The notes beneath the pieces are model-generated. The model did no database searches. It saw only the letters and a list, made by a program, of their open reading frames with translations, and had not been told where the DNA came from. A DNA stretch of 47,343 bases, taken from Candidatus Zixiibacteriota bacterium. GTDB taxonomy: Bacteria; Zixibacteria; MSB-5A5; GN15; FEB-12. Made by a program: the position numbers and the translations under genes. Location of the stretch: positions 1-47,343 of the forward strand of contig JAJRXM010000033.1 of the NCBI GenBank assembly GCA_024276275.1. Direction: 5' to 3'. This document shows positions 16,948 through 25,973 of this stretch, one piece after another (the first letter of the stretch is position 1; every line of letters begins with the position of its first letter).

Positions 16948-17958
16948 ATGAAAACGAAAATTATCATATTCGGATTAATCCTTATAATGGCAGGATGTTC
17001 TCATCCTCCCAAAGAATCTGTTGATATGTCCTGGCCTCCTCTCCCTCAGGCTCCTCGCATAAAATATGTGAAGTCTATCTACGGAAGCGAAAATCTGAAG
17101 CGGTCTTTTTTGGGAAAAGTAAGAGATTTTTTCATAGGAAAGTCTAAACCGACTCCAATCGGCAAACCGTATGGGATTAATTTTCAGACCAAATCCAAAC
17201 TATATATTGCGGATACATCCAAAAAAGGGGTTTTAGTCTTTGATTTTAAATCAGGAACCTCCAAATTTTTCAATTCTCTCGGAAAACATGGTACTTTATT
17301 AGAACCGGTTTATGTAATAATAGACAATCAGGGTAATATTTATGTCTCAGATACCGATTTAAATAAAGTGGCAGTTTTTGATAAAAATTATAGATTTTTA
17401 CGTTTTATAGGAGATGATACAAATTTGATAGCACCGGTCGGATTGGCATTTAATTCTAACCAGTCACTTTTGTTTGTAGTAGATACTCGTGGACACCGTG
17501 TAGTTGTCTATAAAAAAGACGGTACATACTTACGGACAATAGGTAAACGTGGCGACGAAAAAGGTGAGTTCCATTACCCCATGACCGTTCAAATCAATAA
17601 ACATGATACAGTATATGTTGTTGATGCTTTTCATTTTGCCGTACAGGCATTTGATATTGAAGGAAATTTTCTCTTCAGTTTTGGTCCAACCAAAGTAGGT
17701 ATGGGGCTGATGGCTCGTCCGAGAGATATTGCTTTGGATACGGAAGGTAATATATATATTACCGATGCTATGAGAAATAATGTTCAGATTTATAATTCGA
17801 CGGGAGAATTGCTTTTGCGTTTTGGAGAAGTCGGAAACGCCCCGGGGCAGTTTCAATTACCTGCAGGAATTTCAATTGATAAAGATAACTATATATATAT
17901 AGCTGATTCTGTGAACAAACGAATTCAGGTATTTAAATACCTTGCAACAACAGAATGA
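16948..17958 (+). CDS. NHL beta-propeller lipoprotein
   Basis: The start at 16948 gives a textbook lipoprotein signal, MKTKIIIFGLILIMAGC, with lipobox IMAGC. The longer frame from 16912 overlaps the preceding cytochrome. The ~315-residue mature chain opens with WPPLPQAPRIKYVKSIYG, shared with the NHL protein at 21013 (WPSPPDKARLQYVGEI), then an NHL propeller with repeated LYIADTSKKGV, IYVSDTDLNKV, IYITDAMRNNV, IYIADSVNKRI strands. It is a membrane-anchored scaffold, facing the periplasm or the surface depending on sorting. It directly precedes a tetraheme cytochrome, the same NHL-tetraheme order repeated at 21.0-22.6 kb. Confidence 0.85.
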   Translation: MKTKIIIFGLILIMAGCSHPPKESVDMSWPPLPQAPRIKYVKSIYGSENLKRSFLGKVRDFFIGKSKPTPIGKPYGINFQTKSKLYIADTSKKGVLVFDFKSGTSKFFNSLGKHGTLLEPVYVIIDNQGNIYVSDTDLNKVAVFDKNYRFLRFIGDDTNLIAPVGLAFNSNQSLLFVVDTRGHRVVVYKKDGTYLRTIGKRGDEKGEFHYPMTVQINKHDTVYVVDAFHFAVQAFDIEGNFLFSFGPTKVGMGLMARPRDIALDTEGNIYITDAMRNNVQIYNSTGELLLRFGEVGNAPGQFQLPAGISIDKDNYIYIADSVNKRIQVFKYLATTE

Positions 17959-17972
17959 TAAGGAGTATTAAA

Positions 17973-18638
17973 ATGAGAAAGTATACAATAACCATATTTT
18001 TGCTTATCCTTCCGATACTAATATGGGCAGGAGTCGATCAGACACCGCATAATTTCACCTCAAGTACATATAGCAAAAATGCATACTTTGTCGGTACAAG
18101 ACAGGTCTGTGTTTTTTGTCATACTCATCATAACGGCAATCAGACTTTAGGTGCTGCTCTCTGGAATCATGAAACAAACGAGACTCAGACATATACAATG
18201 TACAGTTCTAACACAATGGATATGACTCAATCAGCTCAACCTCATAAGGGTTCTTTGGTTTGTCTTTCCTGTCATGACGGTACAATTGCGATAAACTCTC
18301 TCAATAATCTTCCGGGACAGGAACAAGCGGGGTTATACGGTTCACCTGGAGGTTCAAATTTAGACGGTTCCGGTAGACTCGCTGCCAGTTCGCACGCCTT
18401 TGTCGGTACTGATTTGACAGATGACCATCCGGTAGGTATTACATACGATGCTTCACAAGATATCGGTAATTTCCAAGCTAAAACAGGTAATTCTGCCAGC
18501 TATCCGGACAGACTGCTTTCAGAGGGATTATATGTAGAATGTTCATCATGCCATAATCCTCACGATAATACTTTTTCCAATTTCCTAGTTGAAGATAACT
18601 CCGGCTCGCAGCTTTGCCTGCGTTGTCATATTAAATAG
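17973..18638 (+). CDS. tetraheme c-type cytochrome, OmcE-like
   Basis: Start at 17973 behind AAGGAG (the ATG at 17955 overlaps the previous stop but lacks a ribosome site). The 221 residues have a signal peptide ending IWAG and exactly four CXXCH: CVFCH, CLSCH, CSSCH, CLRCH. The layout CxFCHTHHNG...LWNHE...CLSCHDGTIA...DDHPVGI...CSSCHNPHD...LCLRCH is the tetraheme family to which I believe the Geobacter filament cytochrome OmcE (~220 residues, four hemes) belongs. That assignment is from memory of the family pattern. It is paralogous to the protein at 21990 and flanked by an NHL lipoprotein and an outer-membrane barrel, a fitting context for an exported nanowire subunit. Confidence 0.8.
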   Translation: MRKYTITIFLLILPILIWAGVDQTPHNFTSSTYSKNAYFVGTRQVCVFCHTHHNGNQTLGAALWNHETNETQTYTMYSSNTMDMTQSAQPHKGSLVCLSCHDGTIAINSLNNLPGQEQAGLYGSPGGSNLDGSGRLAASSHAFVGTDLTDDHPVGITYDASQDIGNFQAKTGNSASYPDRLLSEGLYVECSSCHNPHDNTFSNFLVEDNSGSQLCLRCHIK

Positions 18639-18649
18639 AGACACTTACC

Positions 18650-21013
18650 ATGCGTAGAAAGTTCATACAAAAGGTTTTCATATTAACTACTCTGTTACTC
18701 GGACTATTTGGTTCTTTGCAAGCACAACATCAAATGTCCGGAGAACTTGCTGTTGATGTCGAAGGGTATAACTTTAATAATAATTTTGAATCAGCAACTC
18801 TGTTAGACACCCTTACCTTAGTCCCCGACAGTTCCGGCAGAAATACCAGTTTATCTTCTCATTATCTAAATCTCTTTTTTAACGGACCGTTTGTAAATAA
18901 AGATTTTGCCAACTATACAGTCCGTTCAAAAATATACGGTTCATTTTTTAATTCTACATCGCAAAATACTTTTGAGAACCAATACTTAAAGTCTACTGAA
19001 AATAAATATCTAAACCCTGCTTTGAACAATTTCTATGGTAAAATATCGATGTTCGCAAATCGCAAATTCCCTATGGAAATATATCATTCAGAATCAAATG
19101 AACATTCTATTCGCTATGAAGCAAATAACCGTACCGATGTTGAATTAGTTGACCCGTCTTCGGGGGTTGTCCGTCATTATCTGCAAGATAGAAACTCAAA
19201 CGGTTTTTCTGTCTATTACAATGCTCATCCTAAAATCAATCTCCAATCGACAATAAAAAAAGATGAAACAGTTAATAGCCGTATTTATGACTTTGGAGCC
19301 GATAAAGATATCTATTTGAGACCTATAGTTGAAACCGGTACAGCCTTTACAAGCGATAGATACAACGTTACAATTAAAAACGACCTCCCCAACGCATCTT
19401 TAGAAATTATTAGAGATGATTTGTTTACGTATGTGATAGATACCGGTAAAAGCGAAATAATTGTTCTAGATTCCGGTCAACATATTATAGAAGTATCATC
19501 TTCTCCTAGAATTTATAACAAAATCGGACGGTCTCAGTTTACAGTAAATCAGGATATGACATTACGGTATTCATTCGTAAAGCCGGCAACTCCGAATGAT
19601 ATTAAGCAATCATTAAATGCCGCTAATATCAATTTCACTTATGATGATAACGACCGCTTTAAATCTATAGCTTTTTATGAGTACTCAGACCAAAAAGAAG
19701 GATTGCAAAAACAAGCAACCTATCTGAACAACTTTTACAATACTGCCTCATATAAACTAGCCAAAAATTCCAGTTTAGGTTCACAAACAAATGTGACAAG
19801 AAACCAGACCGATGTTGATACCTCATCGCACCAAATAGCAACAGCAATCCTACAGGCTTTTTCTTTAAACCATCTGATGGACAACGGTGTCTTGGCTAAC
19901 TCGACTTATTCTTATAATTATAACAGGTCATCAAACAGAATTGATTCGCTCACCGGTATTGATACTACCAGTAATACGAAACAGTTTGTAAAAATAGATG
20001 ATATTCTTTCAAGCAGCACTCATATCTTTTCAAATAAATTTACAATTCCAAATAAAAGATTTTATAATCATGTTCTTGACCTTGGGGCGAATGTAAATTA
20101 CATAAGTGATAATACCGGTTACGACAACAAACAATATACTATTGATTTTAATAATAGATTTTCCAAAAAGTTCGGTATTATTAAATTTGAACCGAGAAAT
20201 AATACAAAATACTATATTACAGATCAAAAATATGTCTTTCAGACCAATACAATAGACGGAGTAAAAGATACAATAATTGCCTCAACTTCTAAAAAAATTG
20301 AATCACGGTTTTTCCTTAAGACATTTATCACAAACCATAAAGTAGTCGGTGATATTACAACCGGTTTGGAATATGCCTATCGTAAAAAGTTTGATACAAA
20401 AGGTGATGATATAAAAAACAGATATGTTTTTGACATTAACTTTGTAAAACGGTTCGGTAAAAAATTTAAAATTTCACTACTGACTACTCAGGAAAAAGAT
20501 TCGTATGCTATATTTACAGCAGATACTTTTGTTACCTCTACCAATTTAGATAAATCAAGAGTCGATAGAAAACAATCATATAAGATAGATATAACAATTG
20601 CACCCTGGGATGATTTCTCTCTTTCAACGGGATACCTGACCATAGCACAAACTTCAACAGATGATCTTAGAGCCGATTCATTAATTGAACGCGGAAGTAA
20701 AATTTACAAGCTCAATTTTTCGCTGGACTTTAAAATTCCGTATATCAAACTTCCTGTTAAAATGTTTTACTTAAAAGATACTCGTGATATTGACCCACAG
20801 AAGGTTATAATGCCTTCTGGTGAATTTACAGACCCAAATGCTGTACAAAGACATAATGTAATAACATCGTTAAATACTAAAATTTCTTATCAGTTCCGCA
20901 AAATTACATTGACATTTTCTCATGATTACCTGAAAGAAGAAATTGCTGCTAATGAAAGTTATTCAATTCATGAGATTAAAGGAAAAATAACTCGTAGGTT
21001 TGGAATCTTATAA
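18650..21013 (+). CDS. large outer-membrane beta-barrel candidate (porin of a porin-cytochrome conduit)
   Basis: A 787-residue exported protein (signal peptide ends LQAQ) with no CXXCH. From about residue 50 it shows alternating hydrophobic/polar strands separated by charged turns (for example FKISLLTTQEKDSYAIFTAD, FDINFVKRFGKKF), and a terminal strand KITRRFGIL. The length suits a 20+ strand barrel, similar in size to MtrB/PioB-type conduits, though I see no clear sequence match to them. It is embedded between two NHL-tetraheme modules, so it probably conducts electrons or exports cytochrome through the outer membrane. It overlaps the next gene by one base (TAATG), implying tight co-translation. 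Confidence 0.7.
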   Translation: MRRKFIQKVFILTTLLLGLFGSLQAQHQMSGELAVDVEGYNFNNNFESATLLDTLTLVPDSSGRNTSLSSHYLNLFFNGPFVNKDFANYTVRSKIYGSFFNSTSQNTFENQYLKSTENKYLNPALNNFYGKISMFANRKFPMEIYHSESNEHSIRYEANNRTDVELVDPSSGVVRHYLQDRNSNGFSVYYNAHPKINLQSTIKKDETVNSRIYDFGADKDIYLRPIVETGTAFTSDRYNVTIKNDLPNASLEIIRDDLFTYVIDTGKSEIIVLDSGQHIIEVSSSPRIYNKIGRSQFTVNQDMTLRYSFVKPATPNDIKQSLNAANINFTYDDNDRFKSIAFYEYSDQKEGLQKQATYLNNFYNTASYKLAKNSSLGSQTNVTRNQTDVDTSSHQIATAILQAFSLNHLMDNGVLANSTYSYNYNRSSNRIDSLTGIDTTSNTKQFVKIDDILSSSTHIFSNKFTIPNKRFYNHVLDLGANVNYISDNTGYDNKQYTIDFNNRFSKKFGIIKFEPRNNTKYYITDQKYVFQTNTIDGVKDTIIASTSKKIESRFFLKTFITNHKVVGDITTGLEYAYRKKFDTKGDDIKNRYVFDINFVKRFGKKFKISLLTTQEKDSYAIFTADTFVTSTNLDKSRVDRKQSYKIDITIAPWDDFSLSTGYLTIAQTSTDDLRADSLIERGSKIYKLNFSLDFKIPYIKLPVKMFYLKDTRDIDPQKVIMPSGEFTDPNAVQRHNVITSLNTKISYQFRKITLTFSHDYLKEEIAANESYSIHEIKGKITRRFGIL

Positions 21014-21990
21014 TGAAAAGATTATTAGTAACCTTCATACTCATATTATTCTTTTCACAGGCGACCACAGCAAATGGCGAAAAGATGGTTTGGCCGTCTC
21101 CACCTGACAAAGCAAGATTGCAATATGTCGGAGAAATAAACTTGCAAGACCTTTCAATTGAAGCAGGCTTCTTTGGAAAAATCGGAAGACTATTCACCGG
21201 TGATGATAACAATGAAACTCTTTCGCTTCCTTTTGACATTGCGGTAACAAATCAGTATATATTTCTAACCTGTCAAAATATTCAGGCGTTGATTAAAATT
21301 GACCGTCTCAAAAAGAGTTATAAATTTATAACCGATAAAAAGAACACATTTACCTATCCGATAGCATTATGTACCGATGCTCAAGGGAATGTCTATATCT
21401 CTGATGTAGAGAATAAAACTATTTATTTATATAAGAACAATTCGCTTAAACCATTTATGTCAAACTATTTGGTACGACCTACCGGACTTACAATTCTTCC
21501 TACCCAAAACAAAATTTATATTGTTGATACCGGAGACCATAGTTTGAAAGTTTTTAATCTTAACGGTGAATTTTTACAACAGATACCTCGGCCGAATGAT
21601 TCTGCTATCTTCCACTACCCTACATTCGCAACTACTGCCGGAAAGAACATAATTATCAACGATGCCTTAAATTATAAAATCAAAACATTTGATCCTACCG
21701 GTTTACAACTCAATTCATTTGGCATGGAAGGTTCTGGACCGGGAACTTTTAGCCGTATCAAAGGAATCGCCGTTGATTCTGAAAATCATATTTACGTTGT
21801 GGACAATCTTGCTGATAATTTTCAGATTTTTTCAGAAGAAGGTACTTTACTTCTTACAGTCGGTTCAAGAGGTCAGGCAGAAGGACAGTTTTGGTCACCT
21901 GCCGGAATAGACATTCAAAATGATACTATTTATATAGCAGATACATTTAATAATAGAATCCAGGTCTTTTACTACTTAGGAGATCAATAA
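21013..21990 (+). CDS. exported NHL beta-propeller protein
   Basis: A 325-residue protein with a cleavable signal peptide (FFSQATTANG) but no lipobox Cys, unlike its paralogue at 16948. After the shared WPSPPDKARLQYVGEI opening come NHL blades: VYISDVENKTI, IYIVDTGDHSL, IIINDALNYKI, IYVVDNLADNF, IYIADTFNNRI. Start and stop overlap neighbours as TAATG on both sides, so the barrel, this gene and the next tetraheme form one translational unit. Probably a periplasmic or surface scaffold for the adjacent cytochrome. Confidence 0.85.
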   Translation: MKRLLVTFILILFFSQATTANGEKMVWPSPPDKARLQYVGEINLQDLSIEAGFFGKIGRLFTGDDNNETLSLPFDIAVTNQYIFLTCQNIQALIKIDRLKKSYKFITDKKNTFTYPIALCTDAQGNVYISDVENKTIYLYKNNSLKPFMSNYLVRPTGLTILPTQNKIYIVDTGDHSLKVFNLNGEFLQQIPRPNDSAIFHYPTFATTAGKNIIINDALNYKIKTFDPTGLQLNSFGMEGSGPGTFSRIKGIAVDSENHIYVVDNLADNFQIFSEEGTLLLTVGSRGQAEGQFWSPAGIDIQNDTIYIADTFNNRIQVFYYLGDQ

Positions 21991-22625
21991 TGAAAAGAAC
22001 GATATCACTGCTTATTATATTAACACTTTATGGGACAGTTTTAGCAGGTTCTGTTATTAACTCAAAACATAATTTATCTGTTTCGGGTACAGGCGATATA
22101 AAGGCAACCTCTGAGACCAGAGTATGTATTTTCTGCCATAGTTCTCATAATACTTCATCAGAAGGACCACTCTGGAACCATGAAACAACTACGGGTAATT
22201 TCAAAACATACAACCGTTCGACAATGAACTCTACCGCAGAACAACCGAACGGTGCCACTAAACTCTGTTTATCCTGCCACGACGGTACAATTGCTGTCGG
22301 TGCTATTAAAGGTGTAGCTCAACCGATTAAGATGAATAATGTCGGACCGTCCGGTGAAATACCGACAAGCAGTAAATCCTTTGTCGGTATGGACCTTTCA
22401 GGCACTCATCCGGTCTCTGTAAAGTATGAACAAAGTACAGCTCTTGCTGATAATCATCTCAGATGGCCTCCGCAAGACCCTGAAAAGATTGTCGGCACCG
22501 ATGCGGACGGATATGTACAGTGTACTGCCTGTCATGATCCGCATGATGATTCTAAGTCAGATAAATATCCATTTTGGAATAAAACGACATTTGATGCGGT
22601 ATGTATCTCCTGTCATAGTTATTAG
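21990..22625 (+). CDS. tetraheme c-type cytochrome, OmcE-like paralogue
   Basis: 211 residues, signal peptide ending VLAG, four CXXCH: CIFCH, CLSCH, CTACH, CISCH. Same layout as the protein at 17973: SKHNLSVSGTG opening, CHSSHNT after the first heme, PLWNHETT, CLSCHDGTIAVGA, GTHPVSVKYE, CHDPHDD. A ribosome site AGGAG overlaps the end of the NHL gene. Extra distal His residues following the motifs (HxxHN, DPHD) fit bis-His heme ligation. It is probably a second filament or adaptor subunit; two paralogues near one barrel may form alternative or mixed filaments (inference). Confidence 0.8.
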   Translation: MKRTISLLIILTLYGTVLAGSVINSKHNLSVSGTGDIKATSETRVCIFCHSSHNTSSEGPLWNHETTTGNFKTYNRSTMNSTAEQPNGATKLCLSCHDGTIAVGAIKGVAQPIKMNNVGPSGEIPTSSKSFVGMDLSGTHPVSVKYEQSTALADNHLRWPPQDPEKIVGTDADGYVQCTACHDPHDDSKSDKYPFWNKTTFDAVCISCHSY

Positions 22626-22637
22626 AAAGTAACGTTT

Positions 22638-23705
22638 ATGAAAAAGATATTTCTTAGTTTAATTATTTTATCTGTTTTTCTCATACAAACAGAAATATTC
22701 TCTCATATCAATTCCTCTAACTTACCTGAGGGATGCGGTTCCTGTCATGTCGGACATGGAAAAACAAATGAACCGATGCTGGCACATTCAGAAGAAAAAT
22801 TTTGTTACCAATGTCACGGAACAGAACTGCAGCAAACCGAAATGAAAGCAACGGGCAAGCTTTCTCAAACTATTGAACTGGCTAATATAGAAAATGAATT
22901 CAAAAAACAGTACCGTCATCCTGTAGTTGACGGTTTTGGACACTCTCCAAAAGAACAACTTCCTTATGCTTCCGGTTCAGACATTAACCATGCCGAGTGT
23001 ATCGACTGTCATAATCCGCATCAACGTTCTCAACTCAGTTCTCCCTCACAAAAATACTATGAGGTTTCGGGGTATTCTCTCTCAAGTCAATACTTGGAAA
23101 GCTCCTCGAATGAATATGAAATCTGTTTTAAATGTCATGTAGATAGAACTGCTGTCGAGACATCATCAGACAACGCCTTTAAACAATTTTCACTTATCAA
23201 CACATCACAGCATCCTGTTACGAAAGCATCTACAAGCGGAAAATCGACATCGCTTATCAAAGCTCTCGGACCGGGTAACATGATGAAATGCTCTGATTGT
23301 CATACAAATGACGATCCCGATGGTCCAAAAGGACCACACGGTTCAAATTATCGGTTTTTATTAAGCGGTAACTATGATATAGAACCGATAAATGACGAAT
23401 CTCCTTATGCCTATGATTTTTGTTATTCCTGCCATGACAGGTCATCTATACTTGCCAATGAATCGTTCCCGCTTCATAGAGAACATATTGTCGGCGACCC
23501 TTTAAAAGGTATTCCGGGAACTTCCTGTTATACTTGTCATGCTTCTCATTCGTCACAGCAAAATAACCATTTAATAGCATTTAATAAAAAAGCTGTTAAA
23601 AGAGACCAGAAGACTAATTTGATTCAATATAATTCGACAGGTTTAAAAAGCGGCAGTTGTTATTTATCCTGCCATAACTATGCCCATAGCCCGGCAAGAT
23701 ATTAA
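22638..23705 (+). CDS. multiheme c-type cytochrome, 7 CXXCH plus C-terminal CX3CH
   Basis: A 355-residue exported protein (N-terminal MKKIFLSLIILSVFLI). Heme motifs: CGSCH, CYQCH, CIDCH, CFKCH, CSDCH, CYSCH, CYTCH, then a terminal CYLSCHNYAHSPARY with a CX3CH spacing. The ending GSCYLSCH...H.P..Y recurs in the large cytochrome at 25974 (GECYVTCHGKDHDPKSY), and the two also share CYSCHDRSSIL before the final motifs. The C-terminal third therefore appears to be a common module. Probably periplasmic or cell surface. The following NHL gene starts after 17 bases. Confidence 0.88.
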   Translation: MKKIFLSLIILSVFLIQTEIFSHINSSNLPEGCGSCHVGHGKTNEPMLAHSEEKFCYQCHGTELQQTEMKATGKLSQTIELANIENEFKKQYRHPVVDGFGHSPKEQLPYASGSDINHAECIDCHNPHQRSQLSSPSQKYYEVSGYSLSSQYLESSSNEYEICFKCHVDRTAVETSSDNAFKQFSLINTSQHPVTKASTSGKSTSLIKALGPGNMMKCSDCHTNDDPDGPKGPHGSNYRFLLSGNYDIEPINDESPYAYDFCYSCHDRSSILANESFPLHREHIVGDPLKGIPGTSCYTCHASHSSQQNNHLIAFNKKAVKRDQKTNLIQYNSTGLKSGSCYLSCHNYAHSPARY

Positions 23706-23722
23706 TCGGTAACGGTGATATT

Positions 23723-25231
23723 ATGAAAAAACAAATTATATATTTATTATTTAGTACACTATTCTTAAGTATTCCTTTATCACTCAGTGCTGTAGAAATT
23801 GAATACTTAGGAGCATTAGAAAGCAACATTACAGCCCCAACCTCTATTACGGTTGATAACAATAGTCTGACTCTGTTGGAACCCTTTTCTAAAGAAATAA
23901 AAATCTTTACCGCAAACGGTCTCTTCCAACAAAAACTGCACATTCACGGCGATGCCAACTCGGTTAACAAGCTGTCAGACAACGAATATCTCTATTGCGA
24001 TTTAGATGCTCACATAGTTGCCTATGTTGATTTATCATTAGGCTTACAGACAGATTACTTTAAAAACATTTATACATTTCTAAACCCTATTGATATTATT
24101 ATTGACGATAAGATTTATGTTCTTGATGCCGAATCAAAACAGATTCTGGTTTTCAGCAAACAGAAAGTTTTACTTTCTACTATACAGTTACAAGACAACA
24201 ACGGAACAGAAATTTTATTTCCGAATAGTTTTGCTAAAAACAGCATAACCGGTAATTACTATGTTCTTGACCAACTCACTTCTAAAATTTGGATTCTCCA
24301 ACCGGACGGTACCTTTATACTATCTTTTTCCACTTTCGGTGGAGCTGCCGGAGAAATTACACGTGGCGGTGAAATATCTGTCAGTTCTAAAGGTCTCGTA
24401 TATATTTCTGACAGATACCAAAACAGAGTTTTGATTTTTACTAAAGACGGCAAATATCTTGATATGATTCCAAACAGCAATACAAATGTCAATTTTAATT
24501 TGCCGACCGGAGTTTCTGTTGATGAAAATGATGTTCTGTATGTAGCATCTACTGAAAATTCAAAAATACAAATGTTCCACATATCCGCCTCGTCAACTGA
24601 AACCGAAGCAGTCAGCATGGAGCAGCTGAGACCTCTTGCTAATGATACCGTTCAATCAGAAGATATTGAATTTTTTGTCCGAGCAACTGCACCTCTTACA
24701 ACTGAAATCAGATATATCGATTTTGAATTATATACTCTTTCGGATTCTACCTCACCTATCGCAACACAATTAGGCGTTGTTCCGACAGAAACTTTCGACA
24801 GTCTGCTAAACATTACCTTTTATACCGCCCAATGGGTCACAACCGAATTACTGAAAGACGACTCTGAATATAAATGGCGAACAAGAGTACACACCCAAGA
24901 TACCGTCAACAGTTGGTCGTCATTCCAGATGTTTGCAACATCCGGTGTACCGCTTAGTTTTTCTCTGGCACAAAACTATCCGAACCCGTTTAACCCTTCG
25001 ACAACGATTAATTTTACATTATCTAAAGAATCTGATGTAACTATAAAAGTTTTTAACCTCAATGGACAAAATGTAATCACCCTTGTAGATAAATCATTAC
25101 CTGCCGGTAAACATACAGTAAACTGGTCAGGTAAGAATACAAACGGACAACAATCAGCAACCGGAATATATTTTTATAGACTTACTGCTGATACATTCGT
25201 TGAGACCAAAAAGATGGTACTTTTAAAATAG
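23723..25231 (+). CDS. NHL-like propeller protein with T9SS-type C-terminal sorting domain
   Basis: A 502-residue exported protein (signal peptide ends PLSLSA). Residues ~25-290 are a divergent NHL/six-bladed propeller (VYISDRYQNRVLIF is the clearest blade). Residues ~300-400 form a strand-rich domain. The last ~90 residues begin FSLAQNYPNPFNPSTTINF and end TGIYFYRL...VETKKMVLLK, the type A sorting domain found on proteins sent through the type IX secretion system or an FCB equivalent. This is the only protein of the cluster with such a tail, so it is predicted to be attached to the outer surface, where it could bind cytochromes. Confidence 0.85.
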   Translation: MKKQIIYLLFSTLFLSIPLSLSAVEIEYLGALESNITAPTSITVDNNSLTLLEPFSKEIKIFTANGLFQQKLHIHGDANSVNKLSDNEYLYCDLDAHIVAYVDLSLGLQTDYFKNIYTFLNPIDIIIDDKIYVLDAESKQILVFSKQKVLLSTIQLQDNNGTEILFPNSFAKNSITGNYYVLDQLTSKIWILQPDGTFILSFSTFGGAAGEITRGGEISVSSKGLVYISDRYQNRVLIFTKDGKYLDMIPNSNTNVNFNLPTGVSVDENDVLYVASTENSKIQMFHISASSTETEAVSMEQLRPLANDTVQSEDIEFFVRATAPLTTEIRYIDFELYTLSDSTSPIATQLGVVPTETFDSLLNITFYTAQWVTTELLKDDSEYKWRTRVHTQDTVNSWSSFQMFATSGVPLSFSLAQNYPNPFNPSTTINFTLSKESDVTIKVFNLNGQNVITLVDKSLPAGKHTVNWSGKNTNGQQSATGIYFYRLTADTFVETKKMVLLK

Positions 25232-25240
25232 GTTAAAGCT

Positions 25241-25942
25241 ATGAAGAAAATACTTTATGCAACGATAGTTCTTTTAATCTTTACATCAACAGTTTCCGCT
25301 CTTGATGACCCCCACGGTGCTGCTGCCAGTATAGATTGTGGACAATGTCATATTTCGCATTCTACTCTCGGGGATATTTTAGTTAATTCAACTGATTCAC
25401 TAGTTTCCACTCTCTGTCTATCCTGTCATACCCCCGGAGGCTGGACTGGTATGACTAAATTTTTCTCATCATCGTTTAAAGCACAACCGGGTATCTCCGG
25501 TACCTCGCATTCCTGGGATGTTGATTCTGCTAATACTATGTATGGAGCAAATCAACCTCAAAGCCCTGAATTAATCGACCATATTACTAAAAGCGGCAAA
25601 GTTACCTGTGCTACTTGTCATGATCCACATGCCAACAGCACTCCTCCTTTTCTCAGACTGGATAACTCAACGGACCAACTTTGTTTAGATTGTCATCTAA
25701 GCCGCAATATTGCTTCTGTTAAAACATATACAGGCAGTATTCTTTCTCATCCGGTTGGAGTAGCTTTACCTACTACTACTGCTTTTCACAATCCTCCAAT
25801 TGATACCGACGGCAACCCGCAACCTTCAGACGGCAATACAACCAATGATTTTCAGTTTGGGGCAGGCAATACAATGAAATGTACAAGCTGTCACGGAGTA
25901 CATTATACCGATTCAAATTCCGGAACAGTTGACGGACCATAG
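25241..25942 (+). CDS. pentaheme c-type cytochrome
   Basis: A 233-residue exported protein (signal peptide ends VSA). Five CXXCH: CGQCH, CLSCH, CATCH, CLDCH, CTSCH. It starts DDPHGAAASIDCGQCHISHS. The CATCHDPHA and CLDCHLS segment parallels the second half of the tetraheme paralogues. The final heme motif lies 20 residues from the end (CHGVHYTDSNSG). It sits 9 bases after the propeller gene and 31 before the giant cytochrome, so it is in the same transcript. Probably a small shuttle or adaptor. No lipobox. Confidence 0.85.
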   Translation: MKKILYATIVLLIFTSTVSALDDPHGAAASIDCGQCHISHSTLGDILVNSTDSLVSTLCLSCHTPGGWTGMTKFFSSSFKAQPGISGTSHSWDVDSANTMYGANQPQSPELIDHITKSGKVTCATCHDPHANSTPPFLRLDNSTDQLCLDCHLSRNIASVKTYTGSILSHPVGVALPTTTAFHNPPIDTDGNPQPSDGNTTNDFQFGAGNTMKCTSCHGVHYTDSNSGTVDGP

Positions 25943-25973
25943 ATAATAAAACATATAGAATAGAGCTAAGAGT

